From: Pectobacterium zantedeschiae
GTDB lineage: Bacteria > Pseudomonadota > Gammaproteobacteria > Enterobacterales > Enterobacteriaceae
Assembly: GCF_004137795.1 (NCBI RefSeq)
Contig: NZ_NWTM01000006.1
Location: forward strand, 124,001 to 188,000
DNA length: 64,000 nucleotides
Reading direction: 5' to 3'
Shown here: one piece after another, positions 20,855-31,314 of the stretch
How the letters are laid out: each line of letters starts with the position of its first letter
Numbering within the stretch: the first letter of the stretch is position 1
Translations under genes and position numbers: made by a program
Notes under the pieces: generated by a model
Told to the model about the DNA's origin: nothing
The model's input: only the letters and a program-made list of their open reading frames with translations
The model's database searches: none

Positions 20855-21649
20855 TCAGACCGCGAGAAAGTGCTGTATAACCCGGCTGCCAAAGTAGGAA
20901 AGGGTCAGCATCAGTGCACCGATGAGGCTAAACCAGACGACGCGCCGACCCCGCCAGCCTTCATGGTAATGCCCCCAGAGCAACAGAATATAGATAAACC
21001 AGGCAAACAGGGAGAACACAGCCTTGTGCAGGTTCTCTTTGTTATCAATCAGGTTATCCATATAGAACAAGCCGGTACAAAGCGTCAGCGTAAGCAGGAT
21101 GACGCCAATCTGCGTGATGTGAAACATCTTACGTTCAATGCTCATCAGCGGTGGCATGTCAGCGGCAAACCCTAGCTTTTTGTTCTTGAGCAGATAGTCA
21201 AGCCAGGCAAGCTGGAGCGCATAAAGTGCCGCAATCAGCAGAGTTGCATAGGAAAAAAGTGCCAGGCCGATATGGATCATTAAACCCGGTGACGCTTCCA
21301 GATGCGTAATAAATTCACTCGGCATGAAGCTAGCGAAAGCCAGATTGATTAGCGCAAAGGTGTAGACGATAGGGAGAATAAACCAGCCGCGATCGCGCGC
21401 AGCGACAATCGTCATAACGGTACAGATGATGAGGCTGACAAGCGAACCGATATTCAGCAGACTAAGGTTTTGACCTGCCTGCACATCGAAAATGCGTTGA
21501 TAGAGCGCCACCGCATGGCAGATTAGCGCAGCGCTGGCCGAGAGTATTGCCAGCCGACGATATGCACTGTTCTTGCGTAGCAGACTGGGGATAATCAGTC
21601 CGAGGCTGAGTGTGTAGGCGACAAGCGCCACAATAGCGAAAACAGACAT
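20855..21649 (-). CDS. ypjD: YpjD, CcsA/HemX-like inner-membrane protein
   Basis: 264 aa with about eight TM segments, strongly similar to E. coli YpjD (blocks NLSLLNIGSLVSLIICTVMT and LLWGHYHEGWRGRRVVWF). Assigned to the cytochrome c assembly/HemX membrane family; some Salmonella literature calls the homologue CorE and links it to Mg/Co export. Divergent from ffh, as in E. coli. Confidence 0.9.
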   Translation of the reverse strand: MSVFAIVALVAYTLSLGLIIPSLLRKNSAYRRLAILSASAALICHAVALYQRIFDVQAGQNLSLLNIGSLVSLIICTVMTIVAARDRGWFILPIVYTFALINLAFASFMPSEFITHLEASPGLMIHIGLALFSYATLLIAALYALQLAWLDYLLKNKKLGFAADMPPLMSIERKMFHITQIGVILLTLTLCTGLFYMDNLIDNKENLHKAVFSLFAWFIYILLLWGHYHEGWRGRRVVWFSLIGALMLTLSYFGSRVIQHFLAV

Positions 21650-21818
21650 ACAAATAGGTTATTAAATATCAACTAGGTAAAATAGAGAATCAGTATAGCG
21701 TTAGTCTCCGTGGGTACCAACAGTTCTCCATCAGCAGCGCTGAGATCGCTCCCGCTTTTGTGTATAATCTCTTCCATTCGTGTCGCGCTGGCGGCCTGTC
21801 TTACGTTGAGCATGAGAT

Positions 21819-23180
21819 ATGTTTGAAAATTTAACCGATCGACTCTCGCGCACATTGCGCAATATCAGCGGCCGTGGGCGGTTGACTGAAGAAAACATTA
21901 AAGAAACGCTGCGTGAAGTACGTATGGCATTGCTGGAAGCCGACGTCGCGTTACCTGTGGTACGTGATTTTATCAATCGCGTAAAAGAACGTGCTGTTGG
22001 GCATGAGGTCAACAAAAGCCTGACGCCGGGTCAAGAGTTCGTCAAAATTGTTAAAAACGAACTCGTCAGCGCCATGGGTGAAATCAACGCCGAACTGAAC
22101 CTTGCCGCTCAGCCGCCAGCGGTTGTTCTGATGGCCGGTTTGCAAGGTGCCGGTAAAACGACCAGCGTGGGCAAGCTGGGTAAATTCCTGCGTGAAAAGC
22201 AGAAGAAAAAAGTGCTGGTGGTTTCTGCTGACGTCTATCGCCCTGCGGCGATTAAGCAGTTGGAAACGTTGGCACAGCAGGTGGGGGTTGATTTCTTCCC
22301 GTCCGATGCACAGGAGAAGCCACTTGCTATCGTGGAACGTGCGTTACAACACGCGAAGCTGAAATTCTACGATGTCCTGTTGGTCGATACCGCCGGTCGT
22401 CTCCATGTCGATGATGCGATGATGGACGAAATCAAACAGGTTCATGCGGCGATTAAGCCAGTTGAAACGCTGTTTGTGGTTGATGCCATGACGGGGCAGG
22501 ATGCGGCGAATACGGCAAAAGCCTTTAATGAAGCGCTGTCGCTGACAGGTGTGATCCTCACCAAAATTGATGGTGATGCCCGCGGTGGTGCGGCGTTATC
22601 TATTCGCCATATTACTGGCAAACCGATTAAATTCCTCGGCGTTGGCGAAAAAACCGAAGCGTTGGAACCGTTCTACCCCGATCGCGTTGCATCACGCATT
22701 CTCGGTATGGGCGATGTGCTTTCTCTGATTGAAGATATTGAAAGCAAGGTTGATCGTACACAGGCAGAGAAGCTCGCGAAGAAGCTGAAGAAGGGGGATG
22801 GGTTTGATTTGACCGATTTCCTGGATCAGCTTAAGCAGATGCGCAATATGGGTGGCATGGCGAGCATGATGAGTAAAATGCCTGGCATGGGCCAACTGCC
22901 TGATAATGTTAAGTCACAAATGGATGACAAGGTTCTGGTACGTATGGAAGCGATCATTAATTCGATGACGATTCAAGAACGTGCTAAACCTGAGATTATC
23001 AAAGGTTCGCGTAAACGCCGTATCGCACAGGGCTCAGGCATGCAGGTGCAGGATGTGAACCGTCTTCTGAAACAATTTGATGATATGCAGCGAATGATGA
23101 AGAAGATGAAAAACGGCGGCCTGGCGAAAATGATGCGCGGTATGAAAGGGATGATGCCACCAGGATTCCCGGGGCGTTAA
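21819..23180 (+). CDS. ffh: signal recognition particle protein
   Basis: 453-aa Ffh: N and GTPase (G) domains with P-loop GLQGAGKTT near residue 106, and a Met-rich M domain that binds signal peptides and 4.5S RNA. A TGTATAAT -10-like element lies near 21762, about 57 bp before the ATG. Confidence 0.98.
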   Translation: MFENLTDRLSRTLRNISGRGRLTEENIKETLREVRMALLEADVALPVVRDFINRVKERAVGHEVNKSLTPGQEFVKIVKNELVSAMGEINAELNLAAQPPAVVLMAGLQGAGKTTSVGKLGKFLREKQKKKVLVVSADVYRPAAIKQLETLAQQVGVDFFPSDAQEKPLAIVERALQHAKLKFYDVLLVDTAGRLHVDDAMMDEIKQVHAAIKPVETLFVVDAMTGQDAANTAKAFNEALSLTGVILTKIDGDARGGAALSIRHITGKPIKFLGVGEKTEALEPFYPDRVASRILGMGDVLSLIEDIESKVDRTQAEKLAKKLKKGDGFDLTDFLDQLKQMRNMGGMASMMSKMPGMGQLPDNVKSQMDDKVLVRMEAIINSMTIQERAKPEIIKGSRKRRIAQGSGMQVQDVNRLLKQFDDMQRMMKKMKNGGLAKMMRGMKGMMPPGFPGR

Positions 23181-23283
23181 CCACCGAAACCGATGGTGTA
23201 GAGAAACTCTTGGCGAGATTATACGCTTTAGATTGCTTTTTGCGCCAAAATGAGTAAAATTTTCGGGCTTTTTATATGACATA

Positions 23284-23317
23284 CTGGGCTCCGTTCCTCG
23301 ATGGGGCCCAGTTGTTT
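23284..23317 (+). terminator. stem-loop with T-rich tail upstream of rpsP
   Basis: CTGGGC/GCCCAG (23284-23289 with 23306-23311) followed by TTGTTTT, 21 bp before the rpsP ATG. It could end the ffh transcript or act as an attenuator for the ribosomal operon. Confidence 0.5.
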
Positions 23318-23337
23318 TATTCACTAAAGAGGATGTT

Positions 23338-23586
23338 ATGGTAACAATTCGTTTGGCACGTGGCGGCGCTAAAAAACGCCCTTTCTATCAAGTAGTCGTG
23401 ACCGACAGCCGCAATGCGCGTGATGGTCGTTTCATCGAGCGCGTAGGTTTCTTCAACCCAATCGCATCTGGTCAAGCAGAAGCCCTGCGTCTGGATCTGG
23501 ACCGTATCGAGCATTGGCTTGGTCTGGGTGCAACTGTGTCTGATCGCGTATCTTCGCTGATCAAAGACGCTAAAAAAGCAGCATAA
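23338..23586 (+). CDS. rpsP: 30S ribosomal protein S16
   Basis: 82-aa S16, first gene of the conserved rpsP-rimM-trmD-rplS operon. N-terminal [20 protein letters not shown] is diagnostic. AAGAGGA precedes the ATG. Confidence 0.99.
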   Translation: MVTIRLARGGAKKRPFYQVVVTDSRNARDGRFIERVGFFNPIASGQAEALRLDLDRIEHWLGLGATVSDRVSSLIKDAKKAA

Positions 23587-23604
23587 TCTGTTGCGGTGGT
23601 GATC

Positions 23605-24153
23605 ATGAGCAATCAACTCAGTCCAAAACCTCCCGTTAACCCGATTGTGATGGGGAAAATTGGGTCGGCGTATGGCATCCGAGGTTGGCTCAGAGTGTTT
23701 TCATCCACCGAAGATGCCGAGAGCATTTTTGATTATCAACCTTGGTTCATCCAGAGCAAAAGCGGTTGGCAGCTTGTCGAGATTGAAGGCTGGAAGTATC
23801 ACAATCAGGATCTGATCATTAAAGTGAAAGGTGCTGATGACCGTGATGCGGCTAATTTACTGACTAATTGTGAAATTGTCGTAGATTCGTCACAACTGCC
23901 CGATCTGGGCGAAGGTGATTATTACTGGAAGGATCTTATTGGCTGTCAGGTCGTAACCGTAACCGGTTATGAGTTGGGTAAAATCATCGACATGATGGAA
24001 ACCGGCTCAAACGATGTGATGGTGATAAAAGCCAACCTGAAAGATGCCTTCGGGGTCAAGGAGCGGCTGGTTCCGTTCCTCACCGAACAGGTTGTTAAGC
24101 GCGTCGACCTTTCTGCTCAAACTGTTGAAGTAGATTGGGATCCTGGTTTTTGA
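23605..24153 (+). CDS. rimM: 16S rRNA processing/ribosome maturation factor RimM
   Basis: 182 aa, binds S19 in the 30S head during maturation. The ATG at 23605 gives the family N-terminus [20 protein letters not shown]; an ATG-like start three codons earlier is unlikely. PRC-barrel half has [11 protein letters not shown]. 18 bp after rpsP. Confidence 0.97.
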   Translation: MSNQLSPKPPVNPIVMGKIGSAYGIRGWLRVFSSTEDAESIFDYQPWFIQSKSGWQLVEIEGWKYHNQDLIIKVKGADDRDAANLLTNCEIVVDSSQLPDLGEGDYYWKDLIGCQVVTVTGYELGKIIDMMETGSNDVMVIKANLKDAFGVKERLVPFLTEQVVKRVDLSAQTVEVDWDPGF

Positions 24154-24191
24154 ACTCTGAATCGACCAGTAGTACCCAGCGGAACGAGACT

Positions 24192-24947
24192 ATGTGGATT
24201 GGGGTGATTAGCCTGTTTCCAGAGATGTTCCGGGCAATTACTGATTACGGAGTCACTGGCCGGGCAGTTAAAAATGGCCTGCTGAACGTACAGTATTGGA
24301 GTCCTCGTGACTTCACTTACGATCGGCATCGCACCGTGGACGACCGGCCTTATGGCGGCGGCCCCGGAATGCTGATGATGGTGCAGCCTTTACGGGATGC
24401 GATCCACGCAGCAAAAGCAGCGGCAGGCGAAGGCGCAAGAGTGATTTATTTGTCACCTCAGGGCCGTAAATTAGATCAGCAAGGCGTACGTCAACTCGCT
24501 ACTAACCAGAAGATGATTCTGGTCTGTGGACGGTATGAGGGGATTGATGAGCGCGTAATTAAAACCGAAATCGATGAAGAATGGTCGATAGGTGATTACG
24601 TACTTAGTGGTGGGGAACTACCAGCGATGACCCTGATTGACTCAGTTGCCCGTTTTATACCGGGTGTTCTGGGGCATCAGGCTTCAGCAGAAGAAGATTC
24701 TTTTGCTGATGGATTGCTGGATTGTCCTCATTTTACACGCCCTGAAATACTGGAGGGCATGGATGTTCCGGCAGTATTACTGTCTGGCAACCATGCGGAA
24801 ATACGTCGCTGGCGATTGAAGCAGTCGCTGGGCCGAACCTGGCTTAGAAGACCTGAACTTCTGAAAAGCCTAGCTCTGACTGACGAGCAAACAAGGTTGC
24901 TGGCTGAATTCCAACGTGAATATCAGTCTGAGCAACAAGAGTATTAG
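24192..24947 (+). CDS. trmD: tRNA (guanine-N1-)-methyltransferase
   Basis: 251-aa TrmD, methylates G37 of tRNAs with SAM through a trefoil-knot fold. The correct start is [13 protein letters not shown] at 24192; a longer upstream frame from 24135 overlaps rimM. Knot motifs [11 protein letters not shown] and [10 protein letters not shown], and the catalytic Asp region [11 protein letters not shown], are intact. Confidence 0.97.
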   Translation: MWIGVISLFPEMFRAITDYGVTGRAVKNGLLNVQYWSPRDFTYDRHRTVDDRPYGGGPGMLMMVQPLRDAIHAAKAAAGEGARVIYLSPQGRKLDQQGVRQLATNQKMILVCGRYEGIDERVIKTEIDEEWSIGDYVLSGGELPAMTLIDSVARFIPGVLGHQASAEEDSFADGLLDCPHFTRPEILEGMDVPAVLLSGNHAEIRRWRLKQSLGRTWLRRPELLKSLALTDEQTRLLAEFQREYQSEQQEY

Positions 24948-24994
24948 GTGGTTACGCCAGTCTACTGTGCGAACCCAACTATCAGTTTACCTAG

Positions 24995-25390
<396 letters not shown>

Positions 25391-25398
25391 TTTTCAAT

Positions 25399-25427
25399 AG
25401 CCTAGCGTAATAGCTAGGCTTTTTTTT
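25399..25427 (+). terminator. phage-supplied terminator for the rplS operon
   Basis: AGCCTAGC/GCTAGGCT (25399-25406 with 25413-25420) plus T8, 9 bp inside attL. It replaces the native terminator now at 61217-61246. Confidence 0.9.
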
Positions 25428-25433
25428 ATTTAA

Positions 25434-25473
25434 ATGGCGGCAAAGTGGCGGCAGAGAAAAAGCAGTGGCGACA
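25434..25473 (+). repeat. integrase arm-type repeats, left arm
   Basis: Three direct copies of RTGGCGRCA: 25434-25442, 25445-25453 and 25465-25473. The first two are 11 bp apart, about one helical turn. The same pair occurs at 61049-61068 at the end of int. A 24-bp stretch is identical between the arms (25435-25458 and 61050-61073). Confidence 0.7.
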
Positions 25474-25484
25474 GATAGGCAAAA

Positions 25485-25505
25485 GAAAACCCGCTTTCGC
25501 GGGCT
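25485..25505 (-). terminator. terminator after ogr
   Basis: CCCGC/GCGGG stem (25490-25494 with 25499-25503), read on the minus strand into a T-rich tail just after the ogr stop. Confidence 0.7.
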
Positions 25506-25518
25506 TTAGGTTGTTGTG

Positions 25519-25737
25519 TTAAATCCAGAGTGCTCCCTGATTTGACCGATCAGGATGTGGCGGGACGGGCTTAACATCGCCCGGCGTCATAATAATATCT
25601 GCTATGGTTTCCATTGATTTGAATGTGCAACCGCAGTTGATATTCTGGCACTGGTGATAACGTTCTTTTGTCTTGTTCGTAATGTAGCGACTGGATCTCG
25701 CGTGTGCTGCATTTTGGCAGAGTGGGCAATGCATCAT
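25519..25737 (-). CDS. ogr: Ogr/Delta-type late gene activator
   Basis: 72-aa zinc-finger transcription activator of P2-family late promoters. C-x2-C at residues 4 and 7, then a second Cys pair (C-x4-C) about 22 residues later, bind one Zn and contact RNA polymerase alpha. A candidate binding site is present ahead of gene V (37583-37600). Confidence 0.93.
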   Translation of the reverse strand: MMHCPLCQNAAHARSSRYITNKTKERYHQCQNINCGCTFKSMETIADIIMTPGDVKPVPPHPDRSNQGALWI

Positions 25738-25824
25738 TTCGTAAATCGCCTTATCGTCCTGTCTGGTTTATATTGCCAATCATATCACTTTATTCGATTT
25801 TTAAAATATTGATTTGAAAATGAA

Positions 25825-26973
25825 TTACTGCTCACTTCCCTCATACTCAACATCAGACAGCAGCACTTCCAGCTCCAACGCGGTAACGTAACCCGAATTA
25901 CTCAAACTGTGCGTCACTTTTGAGATTGTCCATTCCTGTTCGTCGATCACCTGTTTGAATCCGCTCACCTGAACAGGCGTTTCCGGGAACAGGTCAGCAC
26001 GCCCCATTGCCAGCGTGATAGAGAACTCCGCCACACCACGTTGCAGTTTGTCCCACTTCGACTGTGCGGCACGCATGGCCTGTGCTTTGGTCGCAAAAAC
26101 CGTGGTCAACGCCAGTACGTTCTCATCCGTGCCAACCAGATAATCCCCCTCGCGCGCTTCCGGCGCTTTGGTGGCTTTCTTCGCTTTCGGGTGGGTTTTC
26201 TGTGGACCCTGATGCAGCAAGACTTTGCGCTGCACTTTGACCTTTTTAGGTTTCTTCGGCTGTGGCTCTTTAGTATGCAGCCAGCTTGCCGTCACACCTG
26301 TATACGCGCCACGGTCAGCCAGGCTAAAACTGTGCCGATCGCCGTCGCTGCGTTCAATCATCTGCTGTGGGATAGGCTTGCCACTGGCCGTCTTCCCCGT
26401 TCCGGGGCGGATAAACAGCAAGCGTCCAGCTTTGATTGCTACAATTGCCCCGTTGCGCTCGGCCAGCCGGGTAATAAATACCGCGTCGGTTTCCTGCGTC
26501 TGGTCGATGTGCGGAATTTTTATCCCGGCAAAACCGTCGGCCAGCATCGGTGCAAGATTGTTACGCTTTGCCACCTGTTCAACAATCGCCCCCAGCGTGG
26601 TGTCGTGATAGGACAGCTCACGCCGCGAGTTCAGCGACCCGCGAAAATCGGCACTCCGCGCCCGGATGGTCAGCGTATCCGGCGTGCCACGGTGCTCTAT
26701 TTCATCCACCGTAAAATCGCCTTTGCCGATCAGCGCTTCACCTTCCCAGCCCAAAAATACCGACAGCACCGCGCCCCGGCGGGGCAACTGCATCTGTCCG
26801 TCGCTGTCGTCCAGCTCGATGTCGAGCTGGTCGGCCTCAAAGCCCCGGTTATCGGTCAAACTGAGCGACAGCAGGCGCGGACTGATAACGGTCGTGATGT
26901 CCTGCTCATTCAGGCGCAACAGGTACGCCGGGGCGGTTTTACTGCCCGCACGAACATTCAGCGGGTTAATCAT
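25825..26973 (-). CDS. D: tail/late control protein gpD
   Basis: 382-aa P2 gpD homologue, part of the baseplate hub under the spike (T4 gp27-like). Has a Lys/Pro-rich insertion at about residues 235-270. Last gene of the FI-D tail operon, overlapping the U stop by 4 bp. Confidence 0.93.
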   Translation of the reverse strand: MINPLNVRAGSKTAPAYLLRLNEQDITTVISPRLLSLSLTDNRGFEADQLDIELDDSDGQMQLPRRGAVLSVFLGWEGEALIGKGDFTVDEIEHRGTPDTLTIRARSADFRGSLNSRRELSYHDTTLGAIVEQVAKRNNLAPMLADGFAGIKIPHIDQTQETDAVFITRLAERNGAIVAIKAGRLLFIRPGTGKTASGKPIPQQMIERSDGDRHSFSLADRGAYTGVTASWLHTKEPQPKKPKKVKVQRKVLLHQGPQKTHPKAKKATKAPEAREGDYLVGTDENVLALTTVFATKAQAMRAAQSKWDKLQRGVAEFSITLAMGRADLFPETPVQVSGFKQVIDEQEWTISKVTHSLSNSGYVTALELEVLLSDVEYEGSEQ

Positions 26974-27455
26974 GCGAATAATCCCCCGATAGCGGATTGC
27001 GCCCGATTAGCCATTTCCCCGGCGCTGCCGATCAAGCCCTCCGCCTGCTGGCGTAAATCGCCCAGCATTGCAGACAGCGACGAGTCCACGCGGGTCAGCG
27101 TGATGGTGAACTCAATCCGCCGGGCGCGGCCATCAGGGAAAAAATTGGTTTTCGTCTGGCTGATACTGTTCACCACAAACACGCCGTAAATCGTGCCGCT
27201 GCCCTCAATCAGCGGCCATGCACGCCCCTGATCGGCCATCGTTTCCAGCATCAGCAGTGACAGCGTGCCGCCTGTGATTTCGGGCAGCAGTTCCCCCGAC
27301 AGCGTGATTTTCTCTTCTTCAATGCCTAAGAACTGCAACGCCGGGCGCTGACCGACACGACTGTTTGACGGCCAGCGGTAATCAACGTTGCGCTGCATGT
27401 TCTGGTAAGGCAGGGTCTGGAGCTGGAACACAAACAGCCCTAATGTGAGCATCAT
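26970..27455 (-). CDS. U: phage tail protein gpU
   Basis: 161 aa, P2 gpU family (tail assembly; may bind DNA or the tape measure). Start at 27455 (MMLTLGLFVFQLQTLPYQ) has GGAGG 8 bases upstream and follows the T stop directly; the longer frame into T is a shadow. Confidence 0.92.
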   Translation of the reverse strand: MMLTLGLFVFQLQTLPYQNMQRNVDYRWPSNSRVGQRPALQFLGIEEEKITLSGELLPEITGGTLSLLMLETMADQGRAWPLIEGSGTIYGVFVVNSISQTKTNFFPDGRARRIEFTITLTRVDSSLSAMLGDLRQQAEGLIGSAGEMANRAQSAIGGLFA

Positions 27456-27456
27456 C

Positions 27457-30285
27457 TTATTCGCCTCCCTGATAACTGTACTGACTGAATGCGCGTGACC
27501 GCGCAGCGCGTTCCCGCTGCTCAAGCTGGCGCGTAACTTCCTGCGCAATGCCTTTCTCACTCTGGCCGGGCTGGGCAACAATACTGATAGGGGCGTGAAT
27601 ACTGACCGGGGACGATGCGGCACTGGTCTGAACCGTCGGCGCTATCGGGCGATAGGCTGACATGTTCATCGTGGCCGATGCCATTGTGGCCGTATCCTGA
27701 CGGCTGGTGACATTCGCTGAACTCGCCGCAATGTCCTGCGTACTCACACCGCTGTATCGGGCAGCAATGGCTTTTGCATCTTTACCCTGCGGAACCGGTG
27801 CAGTGCTGCCCCCTGCCTTTAGCGCGGCGGCCTCTTGTGGCGGGAGGATACTGTCAGCGGTCGGGAGTTTTTTCGATTTCTCATCAACTAGCCCCAGCTT
27901 TTCCAGCAGCCATGACACGCCTTTTTTCAACGACTCCAGCGGGTGCATGATGATATTCAGCCCGCTTGCCAGCGCTTCACCAAAGCGTTTCCCCATGCTG
28001 GCCGCGCTGTCCAGCTCGGCGGCAGTGGATTTGACCGGATTCAGCAGATCGCCGAACCAGCCAAACAGCGCCCGGATTTTGTCACCAATCCACGTAAAGA
28101 CGGGTTGTAACGGCTCAAACGCCGCAATAATCGGCGCACTGGCCGCAACAAATCCCTCAACCACGCCGCCGATAAAGGCCTGAATCGGCTCCCAGTATTT
28201 CCAGATAAGCAGTGCGCCGCCAACCAGCGCCGCGACAGCCAGCCCGACGGGAGACAGCAGGACGCCTAACGCACTGCCAACCAGCGTAATGCCAGTGCGC
28301 AGCAGTGCCAGCGGTGAGGTAAACAGCCACATCAGCACCCGGCCAAAACCCGACATCGCGCCCCGGATAATGGTCAGCGGGTTACTGACCGCCCCGAATA
28401 CCGAGGTCAGCGCAGAGGCTCCGGCACGTAGCAGCATCAGCGGCGACTTTGCCAGCCAGCCGATCATGCCGCCGAGGCGGTTTAATCCCATAGATAACTT
28501 GGGTAATCCCTTTCCACCGACCTTACCGAATCCGGCACTCAGTAAACCCGCTCCGCCAACTAATGCATTAATCCCGCTCATAACAGGCCACGCAACCAGC
28601 CCGATCCCGCCCAGCACCGTAATTAACGCCGTGGCGGCTCCGCCTACCATGACTATCTGCCGCGTCAGCTCCGGGTTAGCCTTGACCCATTCATTGACGC
28701 GGGTTAACCATTCCGTCGCGGCCTGCGTCAGTTTGCGCAGCGCGCCATCATCGTCATTGAACAGGTTAAAGCGCAGGCTGGACATCGCGCCCTGTAGCCG
28801 CCCGATATCCCCTTCGAGGTTATCGCGCAGGGTATCGCCCATGCGATCAGCCGCCCCGGACACGTCACCGAGCTTGTTTTCGGCTCCGGCCAGCGCGGCC
28901 AGAAATTTCGGTATCTGGTCAATCGACAGGTCTTCAATCGGCGTACCAAACAAAGCAATGGCCGCGTTTGCCCGTTCCGCCGGGTCTTTGATTTTCAGCA
29001 GCCCGTTGGCGGTTTTCTGCATCGCGGCGCGCGCTTTATCACCCCCGCTGGCGATGGCGGTAGACATTTTGGCGGCATTGAGTCCGGCGGCGTCATAGGC
29101 TTCAATGCTGGCTTTTGACATGTCCGACCCGCGAATGCTGAATTCCTTCACCGCGTCGCCCGTCTTGTCCAGTGCAAACTTGCCTTGCTGCGCCATTTCA
29201 ACCAGCAGCGTCATCGCCTCCGATCCGCTGAATCCCATGTTGCGGAAGTGGGTCGAATACTCGTGCAGAATTTCCGGCAGTTCGCCGCGCATCTGTGCAG
29301 ACACGCGCTGCATCCCGGACACCATCAAATCAAACGCCTCGTCGCTGTTTTTGGCGAGGCCGTTTTTCATCATGATGGCGGCTATCTGGATACTCTCGGT
29401 TGCGCCACCGCCGAGCGCCGTTTGTATGTCCAGCGCCTTACGCGATATGCGCGCCAGCTCGGTTTCTCCTACATCCCCCATCGCCCCTAACGTGCTACGC
29501 ACGGCGGCCACCGCGTCCGCTATCTGAGTGAGATCGTTACTCACACCGGAGGCGTTAACCTCCTTGATAACGCGGGTGTACTGTTCGCCGTCGGCGGCAT
29601 TCCCGCCCGTCTGCGCCGCAATGCGCGCCCCGTGTCCGTCAGCCTGCACCGACGGTGCAATCAGACGGCTTTCGGCATACAGCGCCGCTGAACCGAGGCC
29701 AAACGCCGCCGCGCTGGTATTACGCACCCCGGCGGTGATTTCTTTGCCTTTTTCATAACGCTGTCTGACCGCGTTCAGTTTTTCCTGTTGCTGACTGACG
29801 CGGGAAAGCGCGGCGCGCTGCTGGTCAAGCGTCGTTGTAGTTTGAGATATGTTGTTGCGTAATTTGCGCTCTGCGCCGGACAGGTTGCGCGTGCTGACGC
29901 CTGTCTGTTCTAGCTCGGTACGCTGGCGCTGTACCGACTGGCGCAGCGCCGCATACTCTGTTTTTAACGTAGCGGCCTGACGTTTCGCCCGCTCCAGCGC
30001 CTGCGCCTGCCGTTTGGTGGGATGCTCGCTATTGCGCAACTCTGCCGACAGCCCGGCGGCTTTCGCCTGAGCCTGCTGGAGTGCCGCACCTGTTTCGCTG
30101 AGCTGGCTTTTTGCCTTGCGGAAACCGTCGATACGCCCGGCCTGCGCGTTCAGGTCTTTGAGCTGGGTCTGTGAATCGCGGATATTGCCCGACAGCTTTT
30201 TACTTTCGGTTTGCACGGCCTTAAACGGGCGGGTCGCCCTGTCCACGGCTTTCAGCAAAACGCTTAACTGTAGAGTGTTACTCAT
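27457..30285 (-). CDS. T: tail tape measure protein gpT
   Basis: 942 aa: sets tail length and is injected with DNA. N-terminal 250 residues are coiled-coil (KSQLSETGAALQQAQAKAAG), the centre has several Ala/Gly/Leu hydrophobic segments (about 530-710), and the C-terminus is Ser/Thr-rich. Length is near that of other members of the P2 family. Its ATG overlaps the E' stop. Confidence 0.95.
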   Translation of the reverse strand: MSNTLQLSVLLKAVDRATRPFKAVQTESKKLSGNIRDSQTQLKDLNAQAGRIDGFRKAKSQLSETGAALQQAQAKAAGLSAELRNSEHPTKRQAQALERAKRQAATLKTEYAALRQSVQRQRTELEQTGVSTRNLSGAERKLRNNISQTTTTLDQQRAALSRVSQQQEKLNAVRQRYEKGKEITAGVRNTSAAAFGLGSAALYAESRLIAPSVQADGHGARIAAQTGGNAADGEQYTRVIKEVNASGVSNDLTQIADAVAAVRSTLGAMGDVGETELARISRKALDIQTALGGGATESIQIAAIMMKNGLAKNSDEAFDLMVSGMQRVSAQMRGELPEILHEYSTHFRNMGFSGSEAMTLLVEMAQQGKFALDKTGDAVKEFSIRGSDMSKASIEAYDAAGLNAAKMSTAIASGGDKARAAMQKTANGLLKIKDPAERANAAIALFGTPIEDLSIDQIPKFLAALAGAENKLGDVSGAADRMGDTLRDNLEGDIGRLQGAMSSLRFNLFNDDDGALRKLTQAATEWLTRVNEWVKANPELTRQIVMVGGAATALITVLGGIGLVAWPVMSGINALVGGAGLLSAGFGKVGGKGLPKLSMGLNRLGGMIGWLAKSPLMLLRAGASALTSVFGAVSNPLTIIRGAMSGFGRVLMWLFTSPLALLRTGITLVGSALGVLLSPVGLAVAALVGGALLIWKYWEPIQAFIGGVVEGFVAASAPIIAAFEPLQPVFTWIGDKIRALFGWFGDLLNPVKSTAAELDSAASMGKRFGEALASGLNIIMHPLESLKKGVSWLLEKLGLVDEKSKKLPTADSILPPQEAAALKAGGSTAPVPQGKDAKAIAARYSGVSTQDIAASSANVTSRQDTATMASATMNMSAYRPIAPTVQTSAASSPVSIHAPISIVAQPGQSEKGIAQEVTRQLEQRERAARSRAFSQYSYQGGE

Positions 30286-30711
30286 TGTTATGGTGTCCGC
30301 TGCGTTTCAGCGCTTTGTCGCGCCACAGGATCAACTCGGTGAGGGTCATCGGGTACAGCTCGGATGGCGGCCAGTGAAAAATCACCGCGATATCCGCCAT
30401 CAGCTCATCAACACTCAGGCTTCGGGGGAGGTTCCCTGTTGCGATTTCGGCGTCAAAAAACCGACCACCTTGCCAGCGATGGCAATCATATCCGGCAATT
30501 CCATGCGGGTGATGTCGGCCTCGGTCAGTGACGGCAGCGTCATGCGTGGCAGCACTTTAATCAGTGCGTCTACGTCCGACCCGGCCAGCGCCGCCAGACT
30601 GACGCCGCGCAGCGTTCCGGTAGTCGGTTTAATCAGGGTGATAGTGTCGATGACGGTTTCGCCGCGTTTAATCGGGATTTCCAGCGTTACAACGTTGTCG
30701 TCTTTGTTCAT
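30278..30711 (-). CDS. E': tail assembly chaperone gpE+E' made by -1 frameshift
   Basis: At 30460-30454 the minus strand reads TTTTTTG in register T-TTT-TTG, the same slippery site used by P2. After a -1 slip the frame continues for 58 more codons, ending RSGHHNNE at 30278, giving about 144 aa. The stop overlaps the T start codon, as in P2. Confidence 0.88.
30415..30711 (-). CDS. E: tail assembly chaperone gpE (short product)
   Basis: 98 aa from MNKDDNVVTLEIPIKRGET at 30711; upstream frame to 30840 is overlap with FII. Short form of the E/E+E' pair that coats the tape measure during tail assembly. Confidence 0.9.
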   Translation of the reverse strand: MNKDDNVVTLEIPIKRGETVIDTITLIKPTTGTLRGVSLAALAGSDVDALIKVLPRMTLPSLTEADITRMELPDMIAIAGKVVGFLTPKSQQGTSPEA

Positions 30712-30778
30712 GATGTTGCCTCTGTGTTCAGATAAAAAATAGAAAGAAGACGGCCAGCGCCGGGCTGGCCAGACAGGG

Positions 30779-31300
30779 TTACGCCAGACCAATCGCCCGG
30801 CGGTGTTGCTCCAGACGGTCAACGCCGACCACACGCTCAATCATGTTGATGGTGTCAATCTCGATCATTTCCTTGCCGTCGATGGTCAGCTTGTAGTACG
30901 TGCATTGGGTCGAAATCTTGGTTTCGGTATCTTCACCTTCTTTGCTTTCGCCGCCGTCGATCTCCTTATGACGGCCGCGCATCACCACTTCCACGGCAGA
31001 AATTTCCCCGGTGTCGTCGCGTTGATACGACCCATTAAAACGCAGCAGTACCGCATCAATGCCCGGTGCGGCGTACTGGCTCCACAGGGTTTCGTCTGCA
31101 AAACCGCCCATCGTCCATTCCATCGACAGCGCGTCATCATCCAGACCAAAGTCAATGGGTGCGCTGCCGCTCATGCCGCCGCCGCGATAGTTCTCCAGCT
31201 TGCGCGTGAGTTTCGGCAGCGTGACGGCAGTCGCTACGCCCATGTAACTCATGCCGTCATTGAACAGGTTCATCATTTTCAGTTTGCGAGGCAGTGCCAT
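30779..31300 (-). CDS. FII: major tail tube protein gpFII
   Basis: 173 aa, P2 FII family; forms the inner tube. N-terminus MALPRKLKMMNLFNDG is diagnostic. 14 bp after FI. Confidence 0.96.
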   Translation of the reverse strand: MALPRKLKMMNLFNDGMSYMGVATAVTLPKLTRKLENYRGGGMSGSAPIDFGLDDDALSMEWTMGGFADETLWSQYAAPGIDAVLLRFNGSYQRDDTGEISAVEVVMRGRHKEIDGGESKEGEDTETKISTQCTYYKLTIDGKEMIEIDTINMIERVVGVDRLEQHRRAIGLA

Positions 31301-31314
31301 AGCGCGTTAGCTCC

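Noticed and set aside
26041-27189. Long plus-strand open frame opposite D and U
   Set aside because: 382 codons long but antisense to two clear P2 tail genes; composition is a by-product of GC-rich codon use.
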